From positions 24,628,753-24,692,752 of the forward strand of contig NC_068349.1 in assembly GCF_014633365.1 (NCBI RefSeq): DNA of 64,000 nt. Reading direction: 5' to 3'. This DNA is from Diospyros lotus. Its lineage: Eukaryota > Streptophyta > Magnoliopsida > Ericales > Ebenaceae. Position numbers and translations under genes: made by a program. Of this stretch, positions 18,857 through 31,268 are shown one piece after another; position 1 is the stretch's first letter; every line of letters begins with the position of its first letter. Under the pieces are notes generated by a model, which saw only the letters and a program-made list of their open reading frames with translations, did not search any database and was not told where the DNA came from.

Positions 18857-20144
18857 GCACTAGAGATCAGCACAAAAACAGCAAACAAAATGGTCTGTGC
18901 ATACCAAGAACTTCAAAAACTCAAAAACACAGAAACACAAAAAACACACAAGCACAACAACACAAAAACAGGTCAAACAATAAGCCCTTAAATGATTTTT
19001 TTATGCAATTTTTCACAAAATTTCAACACAAAAACATTGAGGGACCTAAAAACACTAAAAACCACACCAAATTAGCCACTAAGAAACACAAAATGGCCCA
19101 AAAAGTGGTCTAAACGTTGGAATTTGGCCAAAAAAGGCTCTTGTCACGGCTAAGCAGTGAGTATTGATCCCCACACCCCCATTTCTTTGGACACCAAAAA
19201 TCAGCTCAATCGGAGCAAGTGAAAAGCTGTGAACAGTAACCGGGAAACTGATTTTTTTTTTCAAAACCTGCTCCTATTTTGCCTCAGAAACCATTCTATA
19301 TGCAAGAAAACATCAAGGAAAGCATATGGACTTGAAAGAATATCAAGTAGGGATGAGAAAGGAAGAGGATAGCATTGGTATCTCGAGCTCAATCCTTAAA
19401 TAATGCTATCTGTCATGAACGTGGTCAAAACCGCTGCTGAATGGAAGGCTGCTGTGGGTGATCTCCTTTTGGTTGCAGCTGCTGGGTTATCTATCTGCCA
19501 AACGAAAAGCTGGTTAGTGGGAACGTTAAAAGGAATGCTAGAAGAGAAAATAAAAGGAATGCTAAAAGGAAAAATAAAAGGAATGTCCTCTTGGTCAGGT
19601 GATCTGCTGTCAGAGGCAGAAAAGTAGGATTCAGCTTTCTAAAAATGGTTATGCTCTCCTGATCTGCTGCAGGCTTGTCTACTTGCTGTGTGAGCTTGCT
19701 TTTCAGCGCCTATCAGAGCTCATGAAGACCAGAGAAGGACACAAGGTGTGCTACTGAAAATCAGAGAAGGACTGCAGGTGTTTTTTGCTTTTTCAGTTGC
19801 TGCAGGGCTGCAGGGTTGCTTTTCCAGAAGATCAGGTCGTGCAGCCCTCTCCAACAGCCACTTCTTGGTTCAAAAATGATTCCAAAAACGAGAAAACATA
19901 AAAGGAAAATACACACAAACAAAAAGAAGATCGAAAAGGCAAATAAGGCCTTTCTGTTGCTGCTTGCTATCAGTTTATCTCAAGAACAGAATAGCTTTTC
20001 ACCAAGAACACCAAACTGATAACCTTATCAACAACTGATAACCTTTTCACCAAGAACACAAAACAGATAAACACACACAAACAAGAAAACAAAACAAACA
20101 GAAAATAGGGTCGGTCCTCTATGTTTTTAGAAGAAAAACTTGGC
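18857..20144 (-). other. Untranslated leader of the Athila-like element
   Basis: About 1.3 kb lies between the primer-binding site and the gag ATG on the minus strand. It is A/C-rich on the plus strand near 18880-19080 (CACAAAAACA repeats) with no convincing coding potential. Long 5' leaders are usual for this lineage. Short repeats of AAAGGAATGCTA-type sequence occur at 19529-19585. Confidence 0.6.
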
Positions 20145-20162
20145 TCCCCGGCAACGGCGCCA
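20145..20162 (-). other. Primer-binding site (tRNA-Asp) of the Athila-like element
   Basis: The minus strand reads TGGCGCCGTTGCCGGGGA, the same 18-nt tRNA-Asp complement used by the nested LOG-carrying element. Sharing a primer site supports shared replication machinery. Confidence 0.9.
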
Positions 20163-20168
20163 AAATTC

Positions 20169-21346
20169 TGGCCAGCGATTGTCGAACCACTCCAGAATTA
20201 GAGATCTATGAATCTCTTCTCTAGTTTGCAGCAAAGTGCACCCTAGGTCATCTCTCACAAGGAGCCTCACTTTCCTCTAATAACAAGAAGAACCAATATA
20301 AACAACAGTTCGTTTGGTGGGGGTTTTTTTTGACAGAAAACTAATTAACAAAACAGAAAGATAAAGATGGATGAAAAATCAGTAAAAGATATGCAACCGG
20401 CTGTGTATTTGTCTCCTATGTGAAATCTTCCTCGTCCAACCTATATACCTTGGCTTACTAGATGTTTTGATATCCGGATAACAAACTCAAAGCATCCCCA
20501 ACAACCGTCCAAGGATTGGAATGATTGGAACAACAAAATGAATACAGAAATCTCTTGTAAACAAAATGCAGCCATTCACTCTCTATTCAACCTATCCGGA
20601 CCTATGCAAGAACAACCGTTCAAGCACATAATATTCATTTCCTAGATGTTATACCAACCGGCTATAACATTCTGCTCTCTTAAGCATTTAACAGAAAATG
20701 AAACCATGCAAATTCACACAAACCTGCCATGAACTCCATGCATTCACAAATCTGCCCAAACTAAACCAAATAGAAATGAATAAGAAACAAACAACAAACC
20801 AGATTCTTGTAGCTCATCCGGGACTCAAATTCCACATGGATTCAAGACACACAATCGGTTACAAATGCTCTAGCCTATCATTACAGCAAGGAAAACAAAA
20901 TGGAACAAAAGATGTAGAAAACAGAAAAATGCTACAACAACAAAAACGGGCCGAATCCTCTCTATTTTCTCTTCTCTTTTTATCTCATCCTCGCTGGAAA
21001 TTCATGTTAAGAGGCCTTAAATACATGGCTAAGAAAGAAAAGGCTAGGGAGGCTAGGGTTGGGCCTAGCCCAACAGAAAACAAGTGAACCCAAAAACAGC
21101 ACAATGAGTAGCCCAAGTCTGCTCCTTGAAAGTAGGCCCAAGCTCCTTTAGTTGAGCCACTTCTCTAGCCCATCCAATATTCCCTAAAGCCTGGATCCAT
21201 AGAGTAGAGGTAAGATAGAAAATAGTGTAAGGACAATTTGAAGCATAATAAAATAGAAACAATGAAATATCAGCAAAAATTGCTTCAAATGGCCTAATAA
21301 GAATGAGGTGAAATGCCAAAATATGGTATAAATATGCATGCTATCA
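20169..21346 (-). repeat. 5' LTR of the Athila-like element
   Basis: On the plus strand the LTR starts TGGCCAGCGATT six bases beyond the primer site and ends ATGCATGCTATCA, so its minus-strand start is TGATAGCATGCAT. Length is about 1,178 bp. A TATA-like TATTTAAGG lies on the minus strand near 21015-21025. The matching 3' LTR is outside the window. The sequence to the right is a Tekay-like LTR, which the element interrupts; its TSD cannot be checked. Confidence 0.75.
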
Positions 21347-23069
21347 AAAACCTCATGAGCCACAAAGCTCAGTAAGGGTGCATATGCAAAGTAAATACAA
21401 GCATAACAAATTTATGTAATGGCAAATGCATGCAAGCATGGTTAGGTTATTCCATCCTCACAACCCAACATGGTTTGAGGCATCAACCTACCACTTTTCC
21501 GCACCCCCATGGCCATAGGTCTCATGTACAATAAAGCATGCAAAGAGATACATACAAATTTATGCAACCTACTTACAATGCAATGCAAGGCCTCCACCAC
21601 TTGGGGCCATCCCTTACCTTAACAATCTTCTCTTTGAAGCTTTAATTCTTCTTCTCAAGAGAGCTTCCCTCTTCATTTGCTCCAATCTAAAATGGCATTT
21701 CAACAAGCCACTAAATTTTTGCATACAAGCATACCAAAAATGAAGAGAAGAAAGTATACTTACTTGATTTCTTCATTATCTTCTCTCTTTCTTCACTCTT
21801 CCCTCCATGGAAGACTTCTTTCTCTTTCTTTCTTTCCTTCCTTCTTCATTTCTACAAATGGCCAAAAGAGAGACAAGTCTCCCACACTTGCCTTTTTATA
21901 CTACCATTTATCAAATTTCAAGAATGGATCTTCACCATCCATTTAAAGCACAATCCATGTGCTTATGGGAGACTTGATCTCAACCATCCATTTTAACAAA
22001 TAAGGCTTCTCTCTTGAAGAAAACACAAGAAGCACAATCCATGTGCTCTTTTCTTGGTTAATCTCATCCATTGGATTACCTTTGCCTTTACAAGATTTCA
22101 TCTCCACCATTGAAAGAAAGCACACTTTCATTAGGATGGCAATCCATGCCATTTCTTCTCTTTAAATCCCCACCATAGGATTTATTCTCTAATTCAAGAA
22201 TACATCTCATCCATTGAATTTATATTTATTTCCCATTTAAATAAATCTCCCCATTTTCACTCATAAATGAGTGACTAATTTCCATTTCTTTCTCATTTAA
22301 ATTAATGGGACTAATTTCACATCCATCACACTTGAGAGACATAAATAATTTCTTTCCCATTTAAATTAATGGGACTAATTTCCAACATCACATTTGAGAG
22401 ACATAAATAATTTCTTTTCTATTTAAATAACTCTCATATTTTCCAAGGCATTAATGGTGACCATTTACCATTTTCTTTTGGATTTTCTTTAATCCATATA
22501 ATCATGCCTCTTATTAAATGCATGAAAGACCATTTAACATTTCTTTTGCATTTAATTAATTCCTTCTCCAACTCATAAATCCACATATATATTTTCTCTT
22601 AAATTTCCAAGATTATGCCAAGTGTCACTCTAAGACACAAACTTGGCTTCCAATTCTTTATCTTGGTCCTCCATGTGGCATTACCACATTAATTCACTAA
22701 CTTAGGGAAAATTTAATTATTCTCCTCAAATAATTTATTATCCACCATTTTCCCTATTTCCAAAATTAAATTTCCTTTATGGAATTAAATTCCAAAATTC
22801 TCAATTACTCTTTGTGAATTTATTAATCCCATATATCTCTACATAAATATCAAATTGGGATTTTTATTCACTTACACACCTAATTCCTCATAGGAATTAT
22901 TTTTTATTTATCAAAATACCCTTTATTGGATTTCTCTATCCAAATTACCAAAATACCCTTCTCATGGGCATTCTCAATCTCAAGCATCTATCACCTTCTC
23001 AAGGGTATTTTTGGAAGTTTACTTACTTCCTTTCTTATTCCCTTAACACCGGTTACACCGGGTGTTACA
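21347..23069. repeat. Tekay-like LTR fragment (host of the Athila insertion)
   Basis: It starts abruptly in AAAACCTCATGAGCC and ends CACCGGGTGTTACA. It shares long stretches with the LTR pieces at 44265-44806 and 57318-58380, for example AGCATGGTTAGG, CAACCCAACATGGTTTGAGG and the CATTTAAATTAATGGG repeats. Its missing first part should lie beyond the left edge, across the Athila insertion. It interrupts the Tat gag at 23069/23070, where ATTAA is the candidate TSD. Confidence 0.75.
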
Positions 23070-24095
23070 ATTAATCACAAAAACCTTGATAAATTCTGTT
23101 CTAAGCTGCCCAAATGATGAAATGGAGGCTTCTAGAAGGTTGTTAAACCATGTTCGAGCGTGTCCTGATAGTGTTAAGGAAAAGGCCCGACACATTATGT
23201 CATTGTCCCACCCATGCAATATCATTAATGACTTATAATTCTGGATGTGGTCGTATGGATCATCTTTTCCTGAGTAGAGGCTGATTTGTGGCATTTTGAA
23301 TTTTCGGGGCAGAGGCTTCTCCAATAAATCTGTAGTAAAAGGACATTTTCTACGCTGGTGCTCTTCTATTATAGGGATTAACTTTTTTCGCTCGAGCACT
23401 TCTTCTACTACTCTTTTCATGTCATCACGCATACTAGTTGTTGTTTGATTGTCATGTCTTGTTGGTGTACTAGCCACTATTTCATGATACCTCCACCTTT
23501 GAGGGCTTCTGTTCTTGTTTTTCATTCTTGGGTTTTCATTTCTTCGGGGCACAGAATGAGGGTTCCATCTTGGTGGTGGTGATCTGGGCCTATCCTCCCG
23601 TCGAGGAGTAGATCGGGAATGAGAATCGGGAGTGGCCTCTTAATAGGAATCAACTCCCACCTCGGGCTGAGGTTCAGGGAGAGGCATAAACTTTTTCAAA
23701 GTATCAGGCAACGTCCTTCCCGGCATCATACCTTGGAGTACACCAGCCATGTCTCGAAGTGCCTGCATGCCCTCAACATGTTGCTGTCTCAATGCTTCAT
23801 ACTCTTCCCACGGGACCGTGCGTGGTGGCTGTCGTGAAGTCCCGGCTTGATCAGTAGGAAGTGGCCTTGAGCCGATGTTAAGTGGAGGTGGGACTGATTG
23901 GTTCCCCACCTGCTGGCTCGGGGAAATGGAGTGATCACCTCCTTGGGGTTGAGCATTATGAGGGGGCGGAGGTGCCCCTTGTGGGTGAGAATCGGGAATA
24001 ATAGGAGGTGCTCCCTGTTGTTAAGAGTTTTGTGGTGGTAGGCGTGTTTCTAACCCTTGAGAGAGAGTTCGTCGGTGTCCACGGGTGTTTGTCAT
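23070..24095 (-). pseudogene. Tat-like gypsy gag, truncated by an LTR insertion
   Basis: The minus-strand frame from ATG 24093-24095 carries a Pro/Gln-rich N-terminus, then EEYEALRQQHVEGMQALRDM, the Arg-rich RREDRPRSP region, LPRKFKMPQISLYSGKDDPYDHIQNYKS and SGHARTWFNNL, a typical plant gypsy capsid of Tat type. In-frame TAA codons at 24021-24023 and 23640-23642 break it; both could be CAA to TAA transitions. It stops at 23070, where the Tekay LTR begins (after residues FIKVFVIN). It is a dead gag. Confidence 0.85.
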
Positions 24096-24121
24096 TCTTA
24101 AGTTGACTTTTTGTCTTGCGT

Positions 24122-24139
24122 TTCCCACAGACGACGCCA
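24122..24139 (-). other. Primer-binding site of the Tat-like element
   Basis: The minus strand reads TGGCGTCGTCTGTGGGAA, close to the TGGCGCCGTCTGTGGGAA typical of Tat-type elements with one C to T change. It lies two bases inside the LTR boundary at 24142. Confidence 0.65.
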
Positions 24140-24322
24140 GTTGTTGGTGCCAAAACACAACAATCTATTTTTAATTGCGGACAGATGCAAGAGGCTCGAG
24201 ATTCGTGCCTTCACTAATGAAAATCTTGATGGGCAATTGGATCTGGTAGAGGTCCAGGTCTGATTGTCCAATAGATTTGATGGTCTGATAAGGCTGATGA
24301 TCTGGTGGGCTGATGATCTGGT

Positions 24323-24520
24323 GCCCCAAAATGACCGAGTGACCTGAGGGTGACGAGTGACCCAAAATGACCGAGTGACCTGAGGGTGACGAGTGACCCA
24401 AAATGACCGAGTGACCTGAGGGCGACGAGTGGCCAAGGTGACCGAGTGGCCTTGGTGACCGAGTGGCCTGAAGATGACGAGTGGCCTTGGTGACCGAGTG
24501 ACCTGAAGATGACGAGTGGC
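24323..24520. repeat. 36-bp tandem repeat in the Tat LTR
   Basis: Units of GACCGAGTGACCTGAGGG plus TGACGAGTGACCCAAAAT recur, first nearly perfect and then degenerate. Repetitive reading frames across it (GHSVILGHSSPS type) are by-products of the repeat, not proteins. Confidence 0.8.
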
Positions 24521-25070
24521 CTACAAAATGAGAGCACCGTTAGGACGCGGGTGGGGGTCCCCGCGCAAACCCTCCGATGCTTAAATCAGATCTCGAGAGA
24601 AAATGAGAAAATCGTACTTCAATAACTCAAAATTATGTACCTTGTGATGAAGGCAGGGTCTCATATTTATAGTGGAGGAGAGAGAGAGGCCTTGCGATAT
24701 TTTAAGCAAGAATCTCGTGGCCCATTCCGGGAATTTTGGGGCCCATTCAACTGATGAGAGGGGGGCCACTCGGATGGATCAGGCTAATCGTCAAAGAGAT
24801 AGCAACCCTGGAGGGTCACTCGGCATGACCGAGTGACCCCTCACTCGGTTGCTTCCCCGAGTGGGATCCCTCGGCCAAATCAAGTGGACCCCACTCGGCT
24901 AGGCTGAGCTGGGACGAGGGGCCACTCGGCTCAACCGAGTGACCCTCTCCACTCAGTCACTCAGTTGCACCGAGTGGACCCCTACTCGGTTGCGCCAAGG
25001 GAGGATCGGCCACTCGGGCAACCGAGTGGTACCCCACTCGGTTATGCCGAGTGGGGGTGCCACTCGGCTC

Positions 25071-26887
25071 TGAAAGTAAAGCAAGATTGCTATTGGGCAA
25101 GCAGCGTAGTTCAAAAATTTGAACCTTACCCCGATCCCAGCAATTGGATCAACGTCAAAATCAAATCATTCATAAACAAATAAATAAATCTAACCTTTAG
25201 ATTATCGAGTCGTTCGTGGATTCAAGCCGTCCAAGTGTCCGGCCTCTAACTTGTGATACGCGGCACGCGTCCATTGGCGAGGAGAGCGGAATAGGAGTGC
25301 TGGCTCCTTCTCCTAACAAGGTTTATGAATGGACGGGAAAAGAATCGATTTTCAACTCTTAAAAACCAACAAAAACAAAAGCTTAATTTGGACATCCCAT
25401 AAAGGGCTATTTATAGAGAAGCAACCTCCTAGGGTTTCCCAAACCTTCATGGACATGGATTGGGTTAGCCCATTAATCCTAGTCTAACTAGAAATTAAAG
25501 TGGCTCAAATCCATTTATAAAATATTTGGCCCAAATCTAATTCAAGCCCAAATATTTAATATTTAATATTTAGCCCAAATCTAATTTAACCCAAATATAT
25601 ATTTATTATTTAATATTTGACCCAAATCTAATTTAGCCCAAATATTTAATTTAATTTAATATTTGGCTCAAATACTTTATTTAGCCCAAGTATTAAATTA
25701 AGCCCAAATTATTAAATTAGAAACTTCTTTCTAATTTAATCAATTATTATTTTAGGAAACTCTTTTTTTTATGACGACCCCTCGTCATATTGACGTCATT
25801 ACGTCTGTTTGTTCTTTTTCCCGTGAGAACCTATGACGGCATAACTTCTTGCCGAAGTGTCCCACTTAACCATACGTCCGCTATCCCGGTACCGTGCCTA
25901 TTGCGTATGACTCATTAAGCTCCCGAATATGTTGGCAATGTGTCGGTACAAACACATAAGACAAGATTGGCCTCTAGCAAGGCATCATGCCTACCCAATT
26001 ATTCAGAAGGATTCATAATCCGCAAATAACCTTTCACTAGCATGGTTACCGTGTAATTCGATCCTCTCGTCAATGTATCTTATGTGATCTCAAGTATGGC
26101 GATATGTTGCTTGATAATGATCACATGAGTTTTCTTCGGTCTTCTAGATATCTTCATTTAATTAGAAAGTAAATCAATAACTCCTTATTGATCTCTTTCA
26201 CCATGGCCATGGATTTAAACTAAATATCCACCGAAGGCACCTTAGATACATCATCCTCTATCAAGGGATAAACGAGTCCCATCTTGGCTATGCACCCATC
26301 TCCATAAGCCTCACGATATAGCCAACGATCACCCACATGCAGCCTTTGTCTAGGCCCATCGAAACGATGTCAAAGCATACCGATCTCCTTATGAGATGAC
26401 CGTGACAACCTCAGGTCCAAGGATTAGTTACACCCATCTCGTATGAGAATTCTATCAACATATAACCAAAATGGATTCTCATGGCAAGTCATGTCCAGTG
26501 ACACGTTCTCCCACATTGGTCACCTATGTACTTGTCTAGGCATCCCCATGCCTATGGGTGTGAGACCCACATTGCTATCACATAGCAAAAACATAGCACA
26601 TACAAGTCTTACCGCAATTGTCAATGTCCATTCTTGACATTGCTACGACTTGGGACATTTAATGATGTCTAGAAACTGTGATGCATCATCTCAAATATTT
26701 ATAGATTAATCACAGTATACATCATATGGACTTCTATCTAGTTTCATTTGGTTATTACAATAATAAGAAACTAATAGAATGACTTCTTGTGAATTTGAAC
26801 AACTCCTTATTCAAATAATAAACATGATTACAATTGTCAGTGTACAATTTGCCCAATCTAATTGGGTCTAGAGCACCTACACTAACA
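25071..26887 (-). repeat. Solo LTR with TSD GGCTC (1,817 bp)
   Basis: GGCTC at 25066-25070 and 26888-26892 flanks the LTR. Plus-strand ends are TGAAAGTAAAG and CACTAACA, so its own start is TGTTAGTGTAGG. A TATTTATA box at 25408-25415 (minus TATAAATA) and many GCCCAAATATTTAAT repeats are present. No internal coding region is left, as expected after LTR-LTR recombination. The superfamily is not assigned; it resembles the solo LTRs at 48663 and 58381 in general layout. Confidence 0.88.
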
Positions 26888-27019
26888 GGCTCAACCGAGT
26901 GGTCACCCACTCGGCTATGCCAAGTGGGTCTTCCTCGACCCTCTGCTATCGCTGCATCCCCTCGAATTGGGGCCCACACTTGATTAGATATCCGCTCCGC
27001 CTTCATAGGTACATCAACA

Positions 27020-27841
27020 TAATATATCATGAACCATTAGACCATGCCCTTGGCCAAAACCATATGTTATATATAAATCTGTATCTCGTCGTTACTATAT
27101 ATCAGCTCGCATACATGTATTACACACACATATATATATATACGCTACATGCTGGCTACAATGGGAAAGAAACAGAGGGAGAAAGAGAGTTAGAGGCGGC
27201 TGGAAACAAGTCTTCCCAGAAGATCTCAAAGAGATTCTCTCAGAGAGACCTCGGGAAGATGCTTCCCGAGAGAGCAGGCCATAGCCGAGAGGCCGCTTGC
27301 CAAGGGCCAACTTACCGAGAGGGACAACACCCTTGCTGATTGAGTGTTTGCCTCGCCAAGAGGCCTGAGGCCAAAAAGAGATATGTCGCAGTCCCCGAGA
27401 GTGCCGTCATGCCTTCTCGAGAGCCATAGTCGAGAAAGGCATTCCTTTTCGAGAGGCGCAAGTCCTCTCTGAGAAGACCTCTTTGCTGCAGAGAGAGGAA
27501 GACCTCTGGGAGAGGCTTAAAAACCTCTCCCAGAGAGATTACCGAGAGAGGGAGAAAATGCACTGGATGGAGGAAGAAGAAGATGAACAGTGGCCTCCCC
27601 CTTCTTTGACCAGCCTTTGACCCCTTTATATAGGGTCCTCTAACCTTGCTTAATTACAACTCTGCCCTCCTTAACTTTTATATTACTCATTTACTCTCCG
27701 ATTTGAATAATTTCTTCGCCATTTGACCACAGTTTTTTCTTCAGAAACGTGCTCCGACTAGGGACCACTTTCGGGATTCACCTGTCTAGGCCTAATGACC
27801 AAAATACCCCTAGATGGACACTCAAAAATTCTATGGAACAA
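27020..27841 (-). repeat. Probable 3' LTR remnant of a second Tat-like element
   Basis: A minus-strand TATA sequence (CCCTATATAAAGG, about 27621-27636) is followed leftward by a CT-rich leader and dense CTCTCGG/CGAGAG motifs (27180-27560). The integrase remnant starts immediately to the right, the order expected for a 3' LTR on the minus strand. Ends were not identified, and the region 27020-27150 is plain AT-rich sequence. No gene is visible. Confidence 0.4.
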
Positions 27842-28481
27842 CAGAAGCAAATCGTAGTTGAATCCCTAAGTTGTCACAAAAACTCCTAAATGAGTCACAA
27901 TCAAATTGCTTTCCATGATCCGTGATGATAATTCTTGGAACTTTGAACTGACACACAATATCTTTCCATTTCATTGCTTCTACTTTTCTAGCTGTAATGA
28001 TGGCCAATGCCTCGGCCTCAATCCACTTGGTGAATAATCAGTGGCTACCAGTAAGAATTTCCTTTCTCCCGGCGCTTGTGGGAATGGACCCAAGATGTTT
28101 AAACCCCACAGGGCAAATGGTATGGGCTGGAATACAGGTTCTAACTGAGATATCGGTGTGGACTAGATTTGAGCATGTTATTACACGATTTAACCTCATT
28201 TAATGCATCTAATCGTAACATGGGCCAAAAGAAACCTGTTTGTAAAACCTTAGCTGTCAAGGCTCTTGCTCCCAGATGCTCACCACACACCCCACTATGG
28301 ATTTCTGCTAGAGTGTAATCGGCTTCCTCAGGGCCCAAACACTTGAGAAGTGGCATAGTGAAGGCCCGTTTGTACAATACCCCATCTATAATGGTAAACC
28401 TTGTAGCCCACATTCTATGCCTTCTTGCTTCCAATGGATCATTGGGTAGTTCATTGCTGGTCAGATATTGATTGAGGGGCG
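27842..28481 (-). pseudogene. Tat-like gypsy pol fragment (integrase N-terminal and core)
   Basis: The minus strand reads NQYLTSNELPNDPLEARRH, then RFTIIDGVLYKR, then the integrase zinc-binding block EIHSGVCGEHLGARALTAKVLQTGFFWP. Across a frameshift the core follows with pieces equivalent to GERKFLLVATDY and the AEALAIITA region. Stops and frameshifts after about 28150 show that it is dead. It is cut on the right by an LTR at 28482 and on the left by 27842. It cannot belong to the gag at 23070-24095, because the order is wrong for one minus-strand element. Confidence 0.75.
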
Positions 28482-29405
28482 TGTTAGGCTAATTCGCAAG
28501 CGTACGAATCGCACAAGTAATATAATGAGTGAGTAGAGTGTCGATCCCACGAGGATTGGATTAAGTACCCAATTTTGATTAACTTTAATATTATTTAGAC
28601 TATAAAAAGAGATGAATTTGAATAAATTAAACTAATGAGAACTGAAATTAAACACAAATTTAAAAACACTTAACTTGGATAAAATGAAGGCAACTAAGGT
28701 GTTTTGAATCCACTTATTAATCTGTCTTAATTTTCAATCAATTGAGTTTCTATCAATTTAATGGGGTGAATATCTAAATTGGTTAGCTTATTTCCCAAGA
28801 TTTACTAACCTAATCAAATCTCAATTTGTTAACAATCAACCTATTTCTCAATAGTTATAACAAACTGAAATTCATTGTTAGGTTCCAATTCATTATCTCT
28901 CATAAGATTCAACTATCAAATCACTTATCAACTATCTATCTTATGAAATTTACTTCAACCTATTACAAAAATCACCTCTCGGTCTCAAATCATAATACAA
29001 AATTAATTAAATGATGGTTAAATCACTTAATCGCATTAAGAACAAATAGTAAATAATTGAAATCATGGAAAGAAACCCAATTAATAAAAATCAAGATTTA
29101 ATAACAAGCTTCATCTTAAACCCTAGTTAAATAGAATTAGTTCATAATAAAATAAAAATAAAAATAAAACTGAATGAAAAATGACAAAGAAGAAGGTCCC
29201 TGCGCCGCTGCCATTGCTGGTGCGGCCTTCCAGTGCGCCACTCCTGCTGCGTCCAATTTTCCCTCTGCCAAATCAATTCTGCTCCAAGTCGCCCGCTATG
29301 CCTCAGCGTCTCTCCCTCAATTCCACCATCTCCAATATTATATATATATATATATATAATTGTGTGTGTTGCACGGCGACTGCCTTCCTTCCTCCTCCAA
29401 GTGCC

Positions 29406-29442
<37 letters not shown>

Positions 29443-29853
29443 GCATATGGCAGCTCTAGTCCATCTTTTCCAATCTCACGCCACTGCCACATTATTATAT
29501 ATAAATAATATAATATAATATATAATATAATACATATATATAAAGATTATAATTTAATATATAGTATAATATATAATATCTAATATACTATTAATTACAA
29601 TAACTTTAATAATATTATATTAATAATAATTATATAAAAAAATTATATTAAAATATTTATTTTAATATTAACTTTATAATATTTTTTTCTTTTCTTTTTA
29701 CACCCAAATTTTCGAAATAATATGTTTTGTTGAGTTCCTACAAAAAGAGATTAAAATGATGTAAAATCCATATAAACACATTTTATGTAGGAAAAATCAC
29801 ATAAGGTTAAGATAAAAAATAGATAAAAATATGCATACAATTAAGCCCTATCA
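28482..29853 (-). repeat. 3' LTR of an unclassified gypsy element
   Basis: Plus-strand ends are TGTTAGGCTAATTCG and AGCCCTATCA, so its own start is TGATAGGGCTTAATTG. Length is 1,372 bp. It contains two TA dinucleotide microsatellites (29338-29358, 29409-29436) and a very AT-rich block 29480-29700. A polypurine tract adjoins on the right, which sets the orientation as minus and identifies this as the 3' LTR. Frames over the microsatellites are not genes. Confidence 0.7.
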
Positions 29854-30175
29854 AATACCCCCACACTTAACCTTTTGCTTGTCCTCAAGCAAAGCAAAGA
29901 AATTCCATACTCAAAAGAACAAAACATGTATTTGGAATCATTCATCACATTCAAAGCCTTTTTTATGCCCACATCTAAATTCTCAATAGAGAATGCAACA
30001 ATAGCAAATAAAGAGAAATTGAGTATACTCACATTTCTTAGCTCAAGAATTCATACAAAATTCTAAATTCAATCATACTTTGTCATGTACCCAGCACAAT
30101 CAAATGATACAACACTCATTCTTGTAATCATCCATTCTCACTACTACAAACAAAGGTAGCAAATTAGGAAATGGA
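29854..30175 (-). other. Polypurine tract and 3' internal remnant of the same element
   Basis: The minus strand reads GAGGACAAGCAAAAGG, then TTAAGTGTGGGGGTATT just before the LTR start, a motif set common at the 3' end of Athila/Tat elements. Only about 300 bp of internal sequence remains before the next repeat. No coding signal is seen. Confidence 0.6.
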
Positions 30176-31268
30176 GGAAAAATAGGGAAAATCTTCCAAA
30201 AAATCTCAGAAAATTCTGAGGATTAATTTGAGGTTAGAGGGGTATATCAAAGCCAGAAAATTATTCAGACGCGCATTTTGAGGCTTAGCATGCATTATGA
30301 GGTGAAAATCGACTTTTTGAATAAGGTGAGTGGTCTGACTCTAGTTTTACCCTTGTTTTGGAAATGTCTTGGTGTGAGTGTAGTGAGTTCAGGTGAGCGG
30401 TCTTACCAGAACTCGGGATGCTATGCTTATGCGTTTTATTTATATGTTTATGCCATCATTTGCATATTGATCATGTGGTATATTACATCAACTGTTTTTA
30501 CTTGCAAAAGAGTCGGTGCATAGCATGTGATTTTCATATCATCAGGGCATTGATTTTCGTGTCGTTGTTGGGTCCGTATGGGACGGGATTGGGTCTACTT
30601 GAGAATGGGACAAGGTTAATCCAGGTGAACGAGTGACACGGTAGGGCACTCGAGAGATTAAGTATGTCGCGGTAAGGTCAACCCCAATGGTGTGTGGAAT
30701 GGATTTTCCACGGGAGGTTGAGTATGTCAAGGAGATTTCTCAAGTTAGACGTGTTTGCATGATGTCATTTTGTCTGTGTATGCCATGCTCGTATGTTTTT
30801 CATGCATTATGTAAACTGTTTCATGTCTTCACTTTGATGTTTTTTCATCTAACCTAGGTTATACCATTGGAACGTTCAATGTTCCAGCCAGGGACTGCTG
30901 CGACGGCAAGGACATGGCCAGTTGAAGGTCAACGACGCTTAGATTGATAGTCGTTGTAACCTTTTGGGGTTTTAGTATGTATTTCAGCTTGTGTGTGAAT
31001 AGTTGTACGATAACGTTGTTATCATTTGGTTATCTGTATTACATATTTTGTTATGGAAATATTATGTAAGAACGACGGTGTTTATTTTTTAATGTATTCA
31101 CTGCGTTGTATTATGTCACGTTTAGCTTAAAATTACTAATCTTGTTAGTTAAACAGGCAAGACTGGGGTTTTCGGGATCCTGTGTGTGCATGTGAAGGTT
31201 GTTCATGAAGCATCGCACGTGATGATGTTATTTTTAAGAAAAAAAGATTCCTGGAAATACCCTTATAG
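30176..31268 (+). repeat. Probable Tekay-type LTR fragment in plus orientation
   Basis: This 1.1-kb stretch contains GAACGTTCAATGTTCCAG (about 30871-30888), which resembles the reverse complement of the GGGACGTTGAATGTCC block in the LTR at 36461-40320, and a TATCAAAGCC...TGGTC layout usual in such LTRs. Its ends and TSD were not found, and the assignment rests on weak similarity. No gene was seen. Confidence 0.35.

Larger units (their letters stand above)
24142..27019 (-). repeat. 5' LTR of the Tat-like element, split by a nested solo LTR
   Basis: The plus-strand ends are TGTTGGTGCC and ACATCAACA, inverted TGTTG/CAACA termini. Without the nested LTR (25071-26887 plus TSD) the length is about 1,056 bp. 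A minus-strand TATA box is at 24663-24671. The LTR is full of CCGAGTGG/CCACTCGG motifs and a 36-bp tandem repeat. The right boundary is inferred from the terminal repeat; no TSD could be checked. Confidence 0.65.

Noticed and set aside
24098..24537. Repetitive frames of GHSVILGHSSPS type as a repeat protein
   Set aside because: All frames are open only because of the 36-bp repeat in an LTR.
23070..28481. One Tat element joining the gag at 23070-24095 with the integrase at 27842-28481
   Set aside because: On the minus strand gag must lie to the right of integrase; here it lies to the left and an LTR and primer site intervene, so they are two elements.
29142..29508. Tyr-Ile repeat frames on both strands
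   Set aside because: They are produced by TA microsatellites in an LTR.
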